From assembly GCA_035633215.1 (NCBI GenBank), contig DASQFI010000039.1, positions 62,001 to 126,000 on the forward strand: 64,000 bases of DNA, written 5' to 3'. Every line of letters begins with the position of its first letter. Positions within the stretch are counted from its first letter, which is position 1. A model generated the notes under the pieces. That model saw only the letters and a program-made list of their open reading frames with translations, had not been told where the DNA came from and did no database searches. This DNA comes from DASQFI01 sp035633215 (GTDB lineage Bacteria; Acidobacteriota; Vicinamibacteria; Vicinamibacterales; SCN-69-37). This document shows, in pieces, positions 16,519 to 25,555 of the stretch. Position numbers and translations under genes: made by a program.

Positions 16519-17850
16519 TCAGCGAATCAGCAGCACCTGCTTGAGGAACGAGGCGGGTCCGGCGATGCTGCTGCCACCCGGAGTGTAGGTGCCCTTCTTG
16601 TTGATGAGGTATCCGGTCACCTCACCGCGGTCGGCACGATCAACGAAGAACCCGAGGATGTTTACGATTTTCACGGTGCCTTGGCCCGGGCCACCTGTCG
16701 CCAGGTACAACTCCAGGTCGAAGACGGGAATGGCGACGATGCGCGGGCTCTCCCTGTAGCCCGGCTGCGGGCACGTGTAGTTCGACGGGTTCGCGCAGCT
16801 GTTGATGATCTGCTTGTTGACCGGATCCCAGTCGGCGGTCGGATCGAGGTCGACCAGATTCGCCCCCGGACTCCGGTAGACCGCCTGGTCTGTCGGGCCT
16901 ACCATGTCGCCGGTTTCTATCGGCACCATGTCGCCGATTTTCCACGTGCCGCCCGCGCAGCTGAAGATCGCGTCGCGGTAGCAGGCGGCGCCGCTGTTCG
17001 TGCAGGTACTGTCCGGAGCAGAACTCAGGTCCAACGCCTGGAACCACCCGGGGTTGATCGTGTCCTGCGGATTGCCGACCTTGAGGATTAGCTCCTGCCC
17101 AAAGTCGTTCGGTGTGCCCGGAGGTGCCTTGAACCCGGTACCTGGATCCTGTGGGCCCTGTTCGCCCTGATACCGGTAATCGTCGCCGGAGGCGGGATCG
17201 AACGTGTCCGTCGGATCCCAGCTGCCGTCGGCCTCGGCCCACTTGTCGGCGACGCCCCACGGCTTGAGACACTTGCTCTGGTTGGCAGCCGCCACGACCG
17301 CCATCGCGCTCGCGCGGGTGTCCTGCGAGCTAATCCCCAGGATGTGGCCGAACAGCATCGGCAGGGGGTTCGCGCTCTCGGCGGTGCGAAACACTTCCAC
17401 CCGCACGCACTGACTCAAACCGTCGCCGTCCGGGTCGCAGTCGGCCGTCGGCACGAGCGGAAACGTAACGTTGGTGCTGATGTCGACGTACGGCACTCGA
17501 CCCCACACGAGATTGGTCTGCGTCGCCAGGTAGGCGTTCTGCTTGGCAAGGCCGGTATCGCTGTAGTCGGTCGGGTCGTCGTACCCGAGGCCCGTCGCTC
17601 CGGCGATGGCGCCGGCATCGGCGGAATTCTGCGCCTGACGACGGGCGGTCCACATCAGCCCGTAGTCGGCGACGAAGGTCAGGAAAGCCGCGAGGGCGAG
17701 GACGCCCAGCGCAGCGTGAATCAGGATCGCGCCACGGTCATCGGTACTGGGGAGGCACCGTTTGAGCATGCCTCTCCAGGAGGCAAGAGGCTTGCCCACT
17801 TTTCCGGCGGTTTTTGGCGAAGATTCGGGATTCGGGCCGAAGAAAGTCAC
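16519..17850 (-). CDS. TadG-like protein (pilus-associated), paralogue 1
   Basis: The N-terminal membrane helix with the TadG signature (DDRGAILIHAALGVLALAAF, then QNSADAGAIAGATGL) is the prepilin-like anchor of TadE/TadG-type proteins. A long extracytoplasmic domain follows, with paired cysteines and Asp-rich calcium-binding-like segments (DPDGDGLSQC). It is clearly homologous over its full length to the proteins at 17915-19150 and 31423-32655, ending in the same FLKQVLLIR. The third copy lies in the Tad locus, so this one probably serves the same pilus or export machine as an alternative subunit. The frame starts at 17850; an internal ATG at 17769, with GGAG four bases upstream, is an alternative. 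Confidence 0.8.
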   Translation of the reverse strand: MTFFGPNPESSPKTAGKVGKPLASWRGMLKRCLPSTDDRGAILIHAALGVLALAAFLTFVADYGLMWTARRQAQNSADAGAIAGATGLGYDDPTDYSDTGLAKQNAYLATQTNLVWGRVPYVDISTNVTFPLVPTADCDPDGDGLSQCVRVEVFRTAESANPLPMLFGHILGISSQDTRASAMAVVAAANQSKCLKPWGVADKWAEADGSWDPTDTFDPASGDDYRYQGEQGPQDPGTGFKAPPGTPNDFGQELILKVGNPQDTINPGWFQALDLSSAPDSTCTNSGAACYRDAIFSCAGGTWKIGDMVPIETGDMVGPTDQAVYRSPGANLVDLDPTADWDPVNKQIINSCANPSNYTCPQPGYRESPRIVAIPVFDLELYLATGGPGQGTVKIVNILGFFVDRADRGEVTGYLINKKGTYTPGGSSIAGPASFLKQVLLIR

Positions 17851-17914
17851 CCCTCAGCGAGAGATTCTTCGTTCATGCAGACGACTACGAGACCGGTATA
17901 GACCGCGAAAACCG

Positions 17915-19150
17915 TCATCGAATCAGCAGGACTTGCTTCAGGAACGAAGCAGGTCCGGCTACTCCGCCGCCGGCCGGGTTGTACGACCCCTTCTTGTTGA
18001 TGAGATAGCCGGTCACTTGCCCGGCGCTGTACGAGTCGACGAAGAACCCGAGAATGTTCACGATTTTCACGGTGCCGTTGCCCGGCCCTCCGCCAGTCGA
18101 CAAATACAACTCCAAATCGAAGACGGGAATGGCGACGACGCGTGGACTGATCTTGTAGCCAGGTGTCGAACAGGTATACGGCGCACCCACGCAGCTGCCC
18201 GTGATCTGTTTGGTGATCGGATCCCAGTCAGCGCCCGGGTCGAGGTTGACCAGATCCAGCGTGCCCTGATTGGTCGGGCCAACCATGTTGCCGTTTTCCT
18301 TCGGTACCATGTCGCCGATCTTCCACGTTCCGCCCGCGCAGCCGGAAATCGCGTCTCGATAGCACGCTGCGCCGGAATTAGTGCAGGTGCTGTCCGGAGC
18401 GGAACTTAGATCCAGCGCCATGAACCATCCCGGGTTGATCGTGTCGGCCGGGTTGTTGAGCTTGAGAATGATCTGCGTGCCGTAGTCGTTCGGCGTGGTC
18501 GGTGGTGCCTTGAACCCCGTTCCGGGATCTTGATCGTTTAGCTCACCCTGATACCGATAATCATCGCCGGCCGCCGGATCGAACGTGTCCGTCGGATCCC
18601 ACGTGCCGTCTTGCTCCTCCCATTTGTCCGCGACGCCCCAGGGCTTGATGCACTCGCTCTGGTTGGCGGCAGCGACGACCGCCATCGCGCTCGCACGCGT
18701 GTTCTGCGAATTGATGCCCAGGATATGGCCGAAGAGCATCGGCAGGGCGTTGACGTTGTCGGCGTTGCGAAACACTTCCACCCGCACGCACTGGCTCAGG
18801 CCGTCGCCGTCCGGATCGCAATCGGCGGCCGGCACGAGCGGAAACGTAATGTGGTTCGTGATATTGACGAACGGCGCCTGACCCCACACGACATTGGTTT
18901 GTGTCCCGAGATAGGCGTTCTGCTTCGCGGCGCCGCTGTCGCTGAAGTCGTTGGGATCGTCGTAGCCGAGCGCCGTCGCTCCCGCGATCGCGCCCGAATC
19001 GGCGGAGTTCTGCGCCTGACGGCGGGCGGTCCACATCAGCCCGTAGTCGGCGACGAAGGTCAGAAAGGCCGCGAGGGCGAGCACGCCCAACGCAACATGA
19101 ATCAGAATCGCGCCGCGGTCATCACGTACAAGGGTCCGTCTGCCAGCCAT
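17915..19150 (-). CDS. TadG-like protein, paralogue 2
   Basis: At 411 residues this is the closest relative of its downstream neighbour (16519-17850) and of the TadG in the Tad locus. It has the same DDRGAILIHVALGVLALAAF helix, NSADSGAIAGATALGYDD, DPDGDGLSQCVRVEVFRNA and C-terminal FLKQVLLIR. It should be anchored in the inner membrane with a large periplasmic part. The 64-base gap to paralogue 1 and the similarity point to a tandem duplication. It is 8 kb from the Tad promoter and on the other strand, so it must be expressed separately. Confidence 0.82.
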   Translation of the reverse strand: MAGRRTLVRDDRGAILIHVALGVLALAAFLTFVADYGLMWTARRQAQNSADSGAIAGATALGYDDPNDFSDSGAAKQNAYLGTQTNVVWGQAPFVNITNHITFPLVPAADCDPDGDGLSQCVRVEVFRNADNVNALPMLFGHILGINSQNTRASAMAVVAAANQSECIKPWGVADKWEEQDGTWDPTDTFDPAAGDDYRYQGELNDQDPGTGFKAPPTTPNDYGTQIILKLNNPADTINPGWFMALDLSSAPDSTCTNSGAACYRDAISGCAGGTWKIGDMVPKENGNMVGPTNQGTLDLVNLDPGADWDPITKQITGSCVGAPYTCSTPGYKISPRVVAIPVFDLELYLSTGGGPGNGTVKIVNILGFFVDSYSAGQVTGYLINKKGSYNPAGGGVAGPASFLKQVLLIR

Positions 19151-19317
19151 GGCAGCCGATTAGGCAAAAGGCTTACCCGCTCCTGGCCCCCACTAAACGG
19201 CAGGACGTGACGATGAAATCATCCCTCAGGTAGATATTTGTCCTTTGATGCCAACGTGGCCGTACTTCTCCACCGTCTAGTACTCGCGACGCATCCAAGC
19301 ACAACTACCTGGGATCG

Positions 19318-19890
19318 CTACCGCCGCGACGACGGCGGGACAATTCCCTTCAGCCGGAAGTAGGTCACGAGGTTGCCGTAGTGCTCGTTGACGTGGCCGA
19401 TGTTCATCACGAGCGCCCGGGCGCGCGCGGACTTCCCCATGCCGAACGGCATCTCGATGGTCTCGCCGAGCTTCTTGTCGTCCATCGAGGCGAAGACCGA
19501 ATCGCAGTACGCGTGCGAGTCGGCCACCGCCTTGATGATCTGCGCGCGCGTCGTCGCCGTCTTTTCGAACGCGTCTTCGGCGTTCGGCGACTTCTCGCCC
19601 TTGGCCGCCGAGCAGAAGACGTAGTTGGCGCCCGCCAGGTGCGCGAGGATCTGACCGAACGTGCGAACCGAGTCGACGGGCTTGAAGCTGTAATTCTCCT
19701 CGGTCATCAGGTCAGCCGACTCCTTGATATTGAGCTTCGAGCCGTCCCAGTTCTGCCGCAGCCCCTGCGTCACCGCATTGGCGCCGGCCGAAGGCGTCTG
19801 CGCAATCACACTCGATGCCTGGACGAGCAGCACCAGAACACCCACCAGCATCGCCAGACTCGAAATTGTCGCGGTCTGTTTCTTCATCAT
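19318..19890 (-). CDS. DinB-family protein with signal peptide
   Basis: A signal peptide (ISSLAMLVGVLVLLVQASS) leads into a four-helix DinB/DUF664-type domain. Metal-ligand histidines appear in FGQILAHLAGANYVFC and in NIGHVNEHYGNLVTYFR, and the ending RLKGIVPPSS is typical. Members bind divalent metals and many are thiol transferases, but exported forms like this are uncharacterised. I chose ATG 19890 because GGGAG stands eight bases upstream; the frame is open to ATG 19926, within the repeat-rich gap. The gene is downstream of the DUF885 gene on the same strand. Confidence 0.85.
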   Translation of the reverse strand: MMKKQTATISSLAMLVGVLVLLVQASSVIAQTPSAGANAVTQGLRQNWDGSKLNIKESADLMTEENYSFKPVDSVRTFGQILAHLAGANYVFCSAAKGEKSPNAEDAFEKTATTRAQIIKAVADSHAYCDSVFASMDDKKLGETIEMPFGMGKSARARALVMNIGHVNEHYGNLVTYFRLKGIVPPSSRR

Positions 19891-19920
19891 GGCCGTCACT
19901 CCCTTCGTAAACTTCATTTC

Positions 19921-19971
19921 CTTCACTTCTTCACGTGCTTCACTTCTTCATGTGCTTCACTTCTTCACGTC
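19921..19971. repeat. Three tandem copies of a 17-bp unit
   Basis: CTTCACTTCTTCACGTG is repeated at 19921, 19938 and 19955 with one or two changes, and degenerate pieces continue on both sides. The third unit contains the stop codon of the DUF885 gene. The array could lengthen or shorten the C-terminus of that protein by slippage. Confidence 0.8.
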
Positions 19972-21759
19972 CTTCATGTTCACTTCCTTCATGAATTCCT
20001 GAACGCGCTTCTCGAGCACGTCGAGCGGCACTGCGCCCTGACCGAGCACGACGTCGTGAAACGCGCGGAGATCGAATCCGGCGCCCTGCTGCTTCCTCGC
20101 CGCCGAGCGCAGTTCGCGGATCTTGAGCTGCCCGATCTTGTAGCCGAGCGCCTGGCCGGGCCACACGATGTAGCGATCGACCTCGACGCCGATGTCCTGG
20201 GCGGTCTTGGCGGCGTTGACCGCAAAGAAGTCGATCGCCTGCTGCCGCGTCCAGCCCATCGAATGCAGTCCTGTATCGACGACGAGCCGCACCGCGCGCC
20301 ACATCTCGTACGTAAGCTGGCCGAAGCGCGAGAACGGGTCCTGGTAGAAACCCATCTCGTCGCCGAGGCCCTCAGAGTACAGCGCCCAGCCCTCGACGAA
20401 CGCGGTGTAGCCGGTGTTCTTGCGGAACTCCGGCAGGTCGCCGAGCTCCTGCGCGATCGCGATCTGGAGATGATGGCCGGGCACGGCTTCGTGCAGCGTC
20501 AGCGCTTCCATTTCCCATTTCGGGCGCGCGTCCAGCTTGTACGTGTTCACGTACATGTTGCCGGGACGGCCGGCGGCCGGCGCGCCGGGCTCATAGTAGG
20601 CGGTCGTCTGCGACGGCGCGATGGCATCGGGCACGCGCTCGACGCCGTACGTCAGGCGCGGGAGCGTCCCGAACAGGTGCGCGAGCTCGGGGTCGGCGCG
20701 CTTGGCGATATCGCGATAGCCGGTCACGAGCGCACCGGGATCCCGATAGAAGAACTCCGGCGACGTCCGCAAGTGTTTCTTGAACGCCTCGAATCCAGCG
20801 GTGAACTTCACCTGCGCCATGACCTCGTCCATGAGCGCGCGGATCCGTGTCACTTCGGCCTGGCCGATCTCGTGGATCTCCTTCGGCGTGAGGCCTGTCG
20901 TCGTGTGCCAGCGGACGTTGTAGGCGTACATCGCCGCACCGTTGGGCAGCGCGTCGGCGCCGATGGTCTCGCGGCACGCCGGCAGATACGTGCTCACCAG
21001 GAACTCGTGCAGCTTCGCGAATGCCGGCTTGACGTGGCTCGTGAAGAGAGCGGCCGCCTGTCTGGACAGCCGATCGCGATCGGCCGTCTCGATCGCGGCT
21101 GGAAAGCTGGCGAACGTCGACAGCATCGGGCTTTCCATCGGGTTCGCGACGAGCTGCGCTTCCACCTGGGACGGCACGTCGCGGATCGCGGCTCGTGGTG
21201 GCGTCAGTCCGCGCGCCATCCCGTCGCGCATCAACGCGATCGTCTGATCGACGAGCGCGGCGACACCCTCGAAACGTTTGAGCCGGTTCTCGTAGTCAGC
21301 GACGCTGGCCGACGGGCTGAGCGCGATGATGCGCGGAAGGTCCGTCTGGATGCCCTCGAGCTGGTTGATCGGCATCGCCAGGTTGTGAGGGATGACGCTC
21401 TGGACGGGCATCGCGTCGTTCCCGAACTGGAGACCCTCCACGGCGGTCTGGAGCAGACCGAGGTAGAGGTCGTAATTGAGCTGATCGGCCCGCTCGAGCC
21501 GCGCGCGGTCAACGGCGCGGATACGGTCGACGCTCTGCTTTAGATATTTGTTGCGGCCCTCGATCGCCGGACGGCTGTAATCCGTCCAGCGCGCATCCTG
21601 ACCAGGGAACCCGAAGCTCGTAGCCGTCTCCGGGTACTGGGCCATCCAGTACTTCCAGTCCTCGTCGAGCAGGGCACGAAAGTTCTCGGATGGATTCGTG
21701 GGCGCCTGAGCCACGCAGCCTGCCGTCAGAAGAACGATCAGCCCAATGAACGGTCGCAT
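19957..21759 (-). CDS. DUF885 family lipoprotein, putative metallopeptidase
   Basis: The N-terminus (FIGLIVLLTAGCVAQAP) is a lipoprotein signal with the LTAGC box. The 600-residue body is a DUF885 domain, all-alpha and distantly related to M2/M3-type zinc peptidases, with the motif LHEAVPGHHLQIAIAQEL, whose histidines and glutamate would bind zinc. It is probably a periplasmic or surface peptidase or esterase. The C-terminal MKEVNMKDVKK tail is encoded by a short tandem repeat. The gene lies between a family B palindrome and the DinB gene. Confidence 0.88.
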   Translation of the reverse strand: MRPFIGLIVLLTAGCVAQAPTNPSENFRALLDEDWKYWMAQYPETATSFGFPGQDARWTDYSRPAIEGRNKYLKQSVDRIRAVDRARLERADQLNYDLYLGLLQTAVEGLQFGNDAMPVQSVIPHNLAMPINQLEGIQTDLPRIIALSPSASVADYENRLKRFEGVAALVDQTIALMRDGMARGLTPPRAAIRDVPSQVEAQLVANPMESPMLSTFASFPAAIETADRDRLSRQAAALFTSHVKPAFAKLHEFLVSTYLPACRETIGADALPNGAAMYAYNVRWHTTTGLTPKEIHEIGQAEVTRIRALMDEVMAQVKFTAGFEAFKKHLRTSPEFFYRDPGALVTGYRDIAKRADPELAHLFGTLPRLTYGVERVPDAIAPSQTTAYYEPGAPAAGRPGNMYVNTYKLDARPKWEMEALTLHEAVPGHHLQIAIAQELGDLPEFRKNTGYTAFVEGWALYSEGLGDEMGFYQDPFSRFGQLTYEMWRAVRLVVDTGLHSMGWTRQQAIDFFAVNAAKTAQDIGVEVDRYIVWPGQALGYKIGQLKIRELRSAARKQQGAGFDLRAFHDVVLGQGAVPLDVLEKRVQEFMKEVNMKDVKK

Positions 21760-21762
21760 AAA

Positions 21763-21810
21763 GACCCCGGGGTTCGTTTTACGTGAAGCGTAAAACGAGC
21801 ACTCGAGGTC
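21763..21810. repeat. Palindromic element, family B variant
   Basis: Outer arms GACCCCGG and CGAGGTC surround a 9-base inverted repeat (CGTTTTACG 21775-21783, CGTAAAACG 21789-21797). It lies between the stop of the BNR gene and the start of the DUF885 gene, and the outer bases match the ends of the other family B elements. Confidence 0.5.
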
Positions 21811-24800
21811 ATCCTCCGAGGATCTTGTCCAGCTCGGCCCGAATCACGTCGAGCTCCCTTTTCAGGACCGTGTAGCGCTCGAGTGCGTCGCGGCCCACTT
21901 TCTGATCCACCGCACTCGTCATGCCGGCCAGGTAGGTGATGTGCTGCTGCAATCCTGGCTTGCCGTAGCGGACGGGCTCGGGCAGCAGCTTCGCGCTGAT
22001 CGCCTCGAGCTGTTTGGCGCGGTCGCCGGCGGCCGCCGGTTCGGCCTTGAGCTTCGTTTGAGCCTCGCGCACGCGCGCGATCGTCTGTGTCACGGCGGCC
22101 TGGAGCTCCCGCATGCGCGTGTTGTGCTCGAACTGCTCTCGCAGATCAGCCGCGGTCAGACCCTCGGCCGCGAGCCGCGGATCGAGCAGCACCGTGAACG
22201 GCTGCGTGAGCGACTGGCCGTTGACGGTGATCTTCACCTGGTAGCTGCCGGGCGGCGCCGGAAGCCCGGACTGATGCTGCACGTTCCACACGAATCGATT
22301 CAGGCCCATCGTTTTCGTGACGCGGGAGACCGCTCCTCCACCACCGCCGCGCCCGCCGCGTCCGGCCATCATCGCCGCGTCGGGATCGTCCGGGTCGCCG
22401 CCACCCCCACCCGCGCCGCCGCCACCACCGCGGGCGCCACGCCCGCCGGGTCCAGCTCCAGGCGCCGGCGCATTGCTGTTGTAGCGGTTGACGAGCGTCC
22501 CGGTCGCATCGAGGATCTCGATCGTCACCGCGTCTGCGGGTTCCGACGGGAAGAAGTACTCGACCGTCGGCCCGAGCACGTTTGCGCCAACGCGCGTCCG
22601 ATACCCATCGCGAGGCTTGTAGAGGAACGGCTGCGACGTCGCGACCTGCGCGTTGACCTGATGGAGCACGCTCAGGTTGTCGAGAATCCACAGCGCGCGG
22701 CCCTGCGTCGCAACCACGAGATCCCTGCGATGGACCTTGATGTCGTTGATCGGCACGTTCGGCAGGTTCAGCTGGAACGGCTGCCAGTGCGCGCCGTTGT
22801 CGAACGACACGAACATCCCGAATTCTGTCCCCGCGTACAGCAGCCCTTCGCGGTCTGGATCTTCGCGCACCACACGGGTCGGCCAGTCGGCCGGAATGCC
22901 ATTCTTGCCGTCGGTCAACCGCGTCCAGGTCTTGCCGTAGTCGTTCGTCGAATAGATGTATGGCGCGTAATCACCGTGCAGGTACCGATACGTCGCGTAG
23001 TACGCGGATCCTTTGCGATGCGGGGATCCCTCGATGAACGCGACGCGTCCGCCCGTCGGCAGATCTTTGGGCGTCACGTTCGTCCACGTCTTCCCGTTAT
23101 CGCGCGTCACGTGGAAAGGTCCGTCGTTCGCGCCGGTCCAGATCACGCCCCGCTCGAGCGGCGACTCCGTGATCGCGTAGAGCGTGCTGTAGAACTCCTC
23201 GCCCGTGATGTCGCGCGTGATCGGCTCGCCGCTGATGCCCTGGTAGTCGTCAGGCTTCGCCGTGAGATCTCCCGAAATCCGCTCCCAGGTGACGCCTTTG
23301 TCGCGAGTGCGATGCAGGTACTGCGACCCGTAATACAGCACGTCCGGGTCGTGCGGCGAGGTCGCCATCGGCGACACGCGCTGGAAGCGCAGGATCAGGT
23401 CGCGCGCCGGATTGCCATAGAGCGACTGCCCGCCCACCCAGTAGCGCTTCGCCTGCCCGGTCCTCAGGTTCACCCATTCGTACTGGCCTTTGCACGAGCC
23501 GTAGACGATCTCCGGATCGGCCGGGTGCGGCATGATCGGCCCGGTCTCACACCCCGGTCCGCCGCGGAAGTCGTCCGGATTGTACGGATCGGCCTGGCTC
23601 GTGATGATGAGCGTGCTGTTGTCCTGCTGGGCGCCGTACAGCTTGTAGGGAAACTGGTTGTCGAGCCAGACGCCGTAGATCTCGGACGTCGGCTGATTCA
23701 TCTGCGACGACCACGTCTTGCCGCCGTCGAACGAGACGTTGGCGCCGCCGTCGTTCGACTGGATCATCGTGTTGCCGTCTTTCGGATTGATCCAGATGTC
23801 GTGGTTGTCGCCGTGCGGCGTGCGCATCGACTGCCACGTCTTACCGGCATCGGTCGACTTCCAGAACCCTTCCGCGCCGCCGTAGACGACATCGGCATTT
23901 GTCGGATCGGCGCCAATGGTCGTGTAATAGAACGGCCGGTAGATCATCGCGGGAGGCGATGGCAGCGCGCTCCACGACTGCCCTGCGTCCTCCGATCGAT
24001 ACATGCCTCCGCCCGGCAGTGCCTCGACGAGCGCGTAAAGACGATTCGGATTCGCCGCGGTGACCGCGATGTTGGCCTTGCCGATCAACTCGGACGGCAA
24101 ACCAGTCGCGATCTTCGCGAACGTCTCGCCGCCATCGGTGCTTTTATAGAACCCGCCCTCACGCGCGCCGCTGATGATCGTCCACGGCTTCCGCTCGAGA
24201 CGCGACATCCACGCAAAGACGACGTTCGGATTGCCGGGCTGGAGCTCGACGTCCATGGCGCCGATCGTGTCACTCAGGAACAGCGTCTTCCGCCAGGTCT
24301 TGCCGCCGTCGGTTGTCTTGAAGATCCCGCGTTCGGCATTCGCCTTGAAGATGTCGCCGACGGCGGCGACCCAGACGATGTCCGGGTTGGTCGGGTGAAT
24401 ACGAACGGCGCCAACCTGCCCCGCGTTGTAGAGACCGATGAACTTCCACGTTGTGCCGCCATCGGTCGTCTTGTAGATCCCACGGCCGGTCGAGACGTTG
24501 CTCCGGACCCCGTCGGATCCGGTCCCTAAATAGATAATGTCGGGGTTGGAGTCGGCAACCGCGATCGCCCCCATGGAGCCGACCGGGACCTTGCCATCCG
24601 TGATCGGGTTCCACGTCACGCCCCCGTCCGTCGTCTTGAACAAGCCGCCGCTCGCGACCCCCATATAAAAGGTGCGCGGCTGCGACGGCACGCCCGTGAC
24701 TGCCGTCACGCGTCCGCCGCGAGACGGCCCGACCAGCCGATAGCGCAGGCCATTCAGGAGCGCCGGGTTCACTCCCGGCATCATGGGCTGCCGCGCCGTC

Positions 24801-24943
24801 GCCACTGGGCGTGTCTGGACCTGGCGAGTGACTGGCGCCGGCGTGGTGGTCGGCCGCGCGGGTGGCGGCGCGGACTGGGCCTGAATCTGCGCGAACCCAA
24901 GCGTGATGAGAAATGGCGTGGAAAGCAAGGTCCTGCGGCGCAT
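21809..24943 (-). CDS. Secreted BNR/sortilin-like beta-propeller protein
   Basis: A signal peptide (STPFLITLGFAQIQAQS) is followed by about 700 residues of beta-propeller repeats of the VPS10/BNR type. Asp-box motifs recur (STDGGETF, TTDGGKTW, SFDGGKTWSS, DNGKTWTNV). After the propeller come a Gly/Pro-rich linker with runs of glycine, a C-terminal Ig-like domain (NRFVWNVQHQSGLPAPPGSY) and a helical tail. Proteins of this kind are abundant in Acidobacteria and Bacteroidetes and are often labelled glycosyl hydrolase, but no catalytic residues can be assigned. It should be exported. Length is 1044 residues. The gene stands between the DUF192 gene and DUF885 on the same strand. Confidence 0.88.
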   Translation of the reverse strand: MRRRTLLSTPFLITLGFAQIQAQSAPPPARPTTTPAPVTRQVQTRPVATARQPMMPGVNPALLNGLRYRLVGPSRGGRVTAVTGVPSQPRTFYMGVASGGLFKTTDGGVTWNPITDGKVPVGSMGAIAVADSNPDIIYLGTGSDGVRSNVSTGRGIYKTTDGGTTWKFIGLYNAGQVGAVRIHPTNPDIVWVAAVGDIFKANAERGIFKTTDGGKTWRKTLFLSDTIGAMDVELQPGNPNVVFAWMSRLERKPWTIISGAREGGFYKSTDGGETFAKIATGLPSELIGKANIAVTAANPNRLYALVEALPGGGMYRSEDAGQSWSALPSPPAMIYRPFYYTTIGADPTNADVVYGGAEGFWKSTDAGKTWQSMRTPHGDNHDIWINPKDGNTMIQSNDGGANVSFDGGKTWSSQMNQPTSEIYGVWLDNQFPYKLYGAQQDNSTLIITSQADPYNPDDFRGGPGCETGPIMPHPADPEIVYGSCKGQYEWVNLRTGQAKRYWVGGQSLYGNPARDLILRFQRVSPMATSPHDPDVLYYGSQYLHRTRDKGVTWERISGDLTAKPDDYQGISGEPITRDITGEEFYSTLYAITESPLERGVIWTGANDGPFHVTRDNGKTWTNVTPKDLPTGGRVAFIEGSPHRKGSAYYATYRYLHGDYAPYIYSTNDYGKTWTRLTDGKNGIPADWPTRVVREDPDREGLLYAGTEFGMFVSFDNGAHWQPFQLNLPNVPINDIKVHRRDLVVATQGRALWILDNLSVLHQVNAQVATSQPFLYKPRDGYRTRVGANVLGPTVEYFFPSEPADAVTIEILDATGTLVNRYNSNAPAPGAGPGGRGARGGGGGAGGGGGDPDDPDAAMMAGRGGRGGGGGAVSRVTKTMGLNRFVWNVQHQSGLPAPPGSYQVKITVNGQSLTQPFTVLLDPRLAAEGLTAADLREQFEHNTRMRELQAAVTQTIARVREAQTKLKAEPAAAGDRAKQLEAISAKLLPEPVRYGKPGLQQHITYLAGMTSAVDQKVGRDALERYTVLKRELDVIRAELDKILGG

Positions 24944-24965
24944 GGCGGGTCCTCCAGTTATCAGT

Positions 24966-25095
24966 GCTCGCGGGGCCCCACCCCCGCTCGCTCGCGCTCC
25001 GGCGCTCGCAGACTCGGTATCCTCGTTCCTGGCGCTGGGGCCCCACCCCCAGCGCCGGGCTGAAGGCTCCGCGCGGGCCGCAGGCGCTCTCAGAG
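24966..25095. repeat. GC-rich dispersed repeat, family A copy 4 (degenerate) with hairpin
   Basis: Contains GTGCTCGCGGGGCCCCACCC, CGCTCGCTCGCGCTCC and a perfect 10-base hairpin GGCGCTGGGG/CCCCAGCGCC (25031-25040, 25047-25056). It fills the gap between the DUF192 and BNR genes and resembles the other family A elements in composition and order. Confidence 0.5.
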
Positions 25096-25097
25096 CG

Positions 25098-25511
25098 TCA
25101 TTTTATGTTTTTTCGGATAGTCAGACGGTCGCCAACCTGAACGCCCGAGCTGGCTATGGCGCCCGCGGCAAGCTCGATCACCGCAAATCCGCGCAGCGCA
25201 ATCGCGATGCGGGACTTCGGCACGGCGGTCCTGGTCTTGACGACGACGCCCTCTCGGTTCGCGAAGACAAGGTCGATTGGGAACCGCATCGAAAACGTGT
25301 GAACGGCCTGACTCGGCGCGATCACCAACGCGGTGCCCGGCGCGAGCCCATTCCGGCCAAGCAGCCCGCGATTTCGGCTGCCCGAATCGAACGCGCCCTC
25401 GAGCCTGGTGGCGAGCGGCGCCTGGCGGCCCTCCACATGGATGCTCCAGTCTTCGACCGATCCGGCCTCGCGGGTGAGCAGGGGCTGAAGGAAATGGGGC
25501 CGTTGTGGCAC
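25098..25511 (-). CDS. DUF192 family protein
   Basis: This 137-residue protein contains the DUF192 core: ATRLEGAFDSGSRNRGLLGR, then VHTFSMRFPIDLVFANREG (the family's HTFxMxFPID motif) and GFAVIELAAG near the end. DUF192 proteins form a small beta-barrel, often exported, of unknown activity. No signal peptide is obvious here, unlike many relatives. It is divergent from the membrane protein gene starting at 25556, with only 44 bases between. Confidence 0.9.
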   Translation of the reverse strand: MPQRPHFLQPLLTREAGSVEDWSIHVEGRQAPLATRLEGAFDSGSRNRGLLGRNGLAPGTALVIAPSQAVHTFSMRFPIDLVFANREGVVVKTRTAVPKSRIAIALRGFAVIELAAGAIASSGVQVGDRLTIRKNIK

Positions 25512-25555
25512 GGGCGCAAGCGTATCAAGAGGCGGGCCGATAGATCAGGAGCCCC

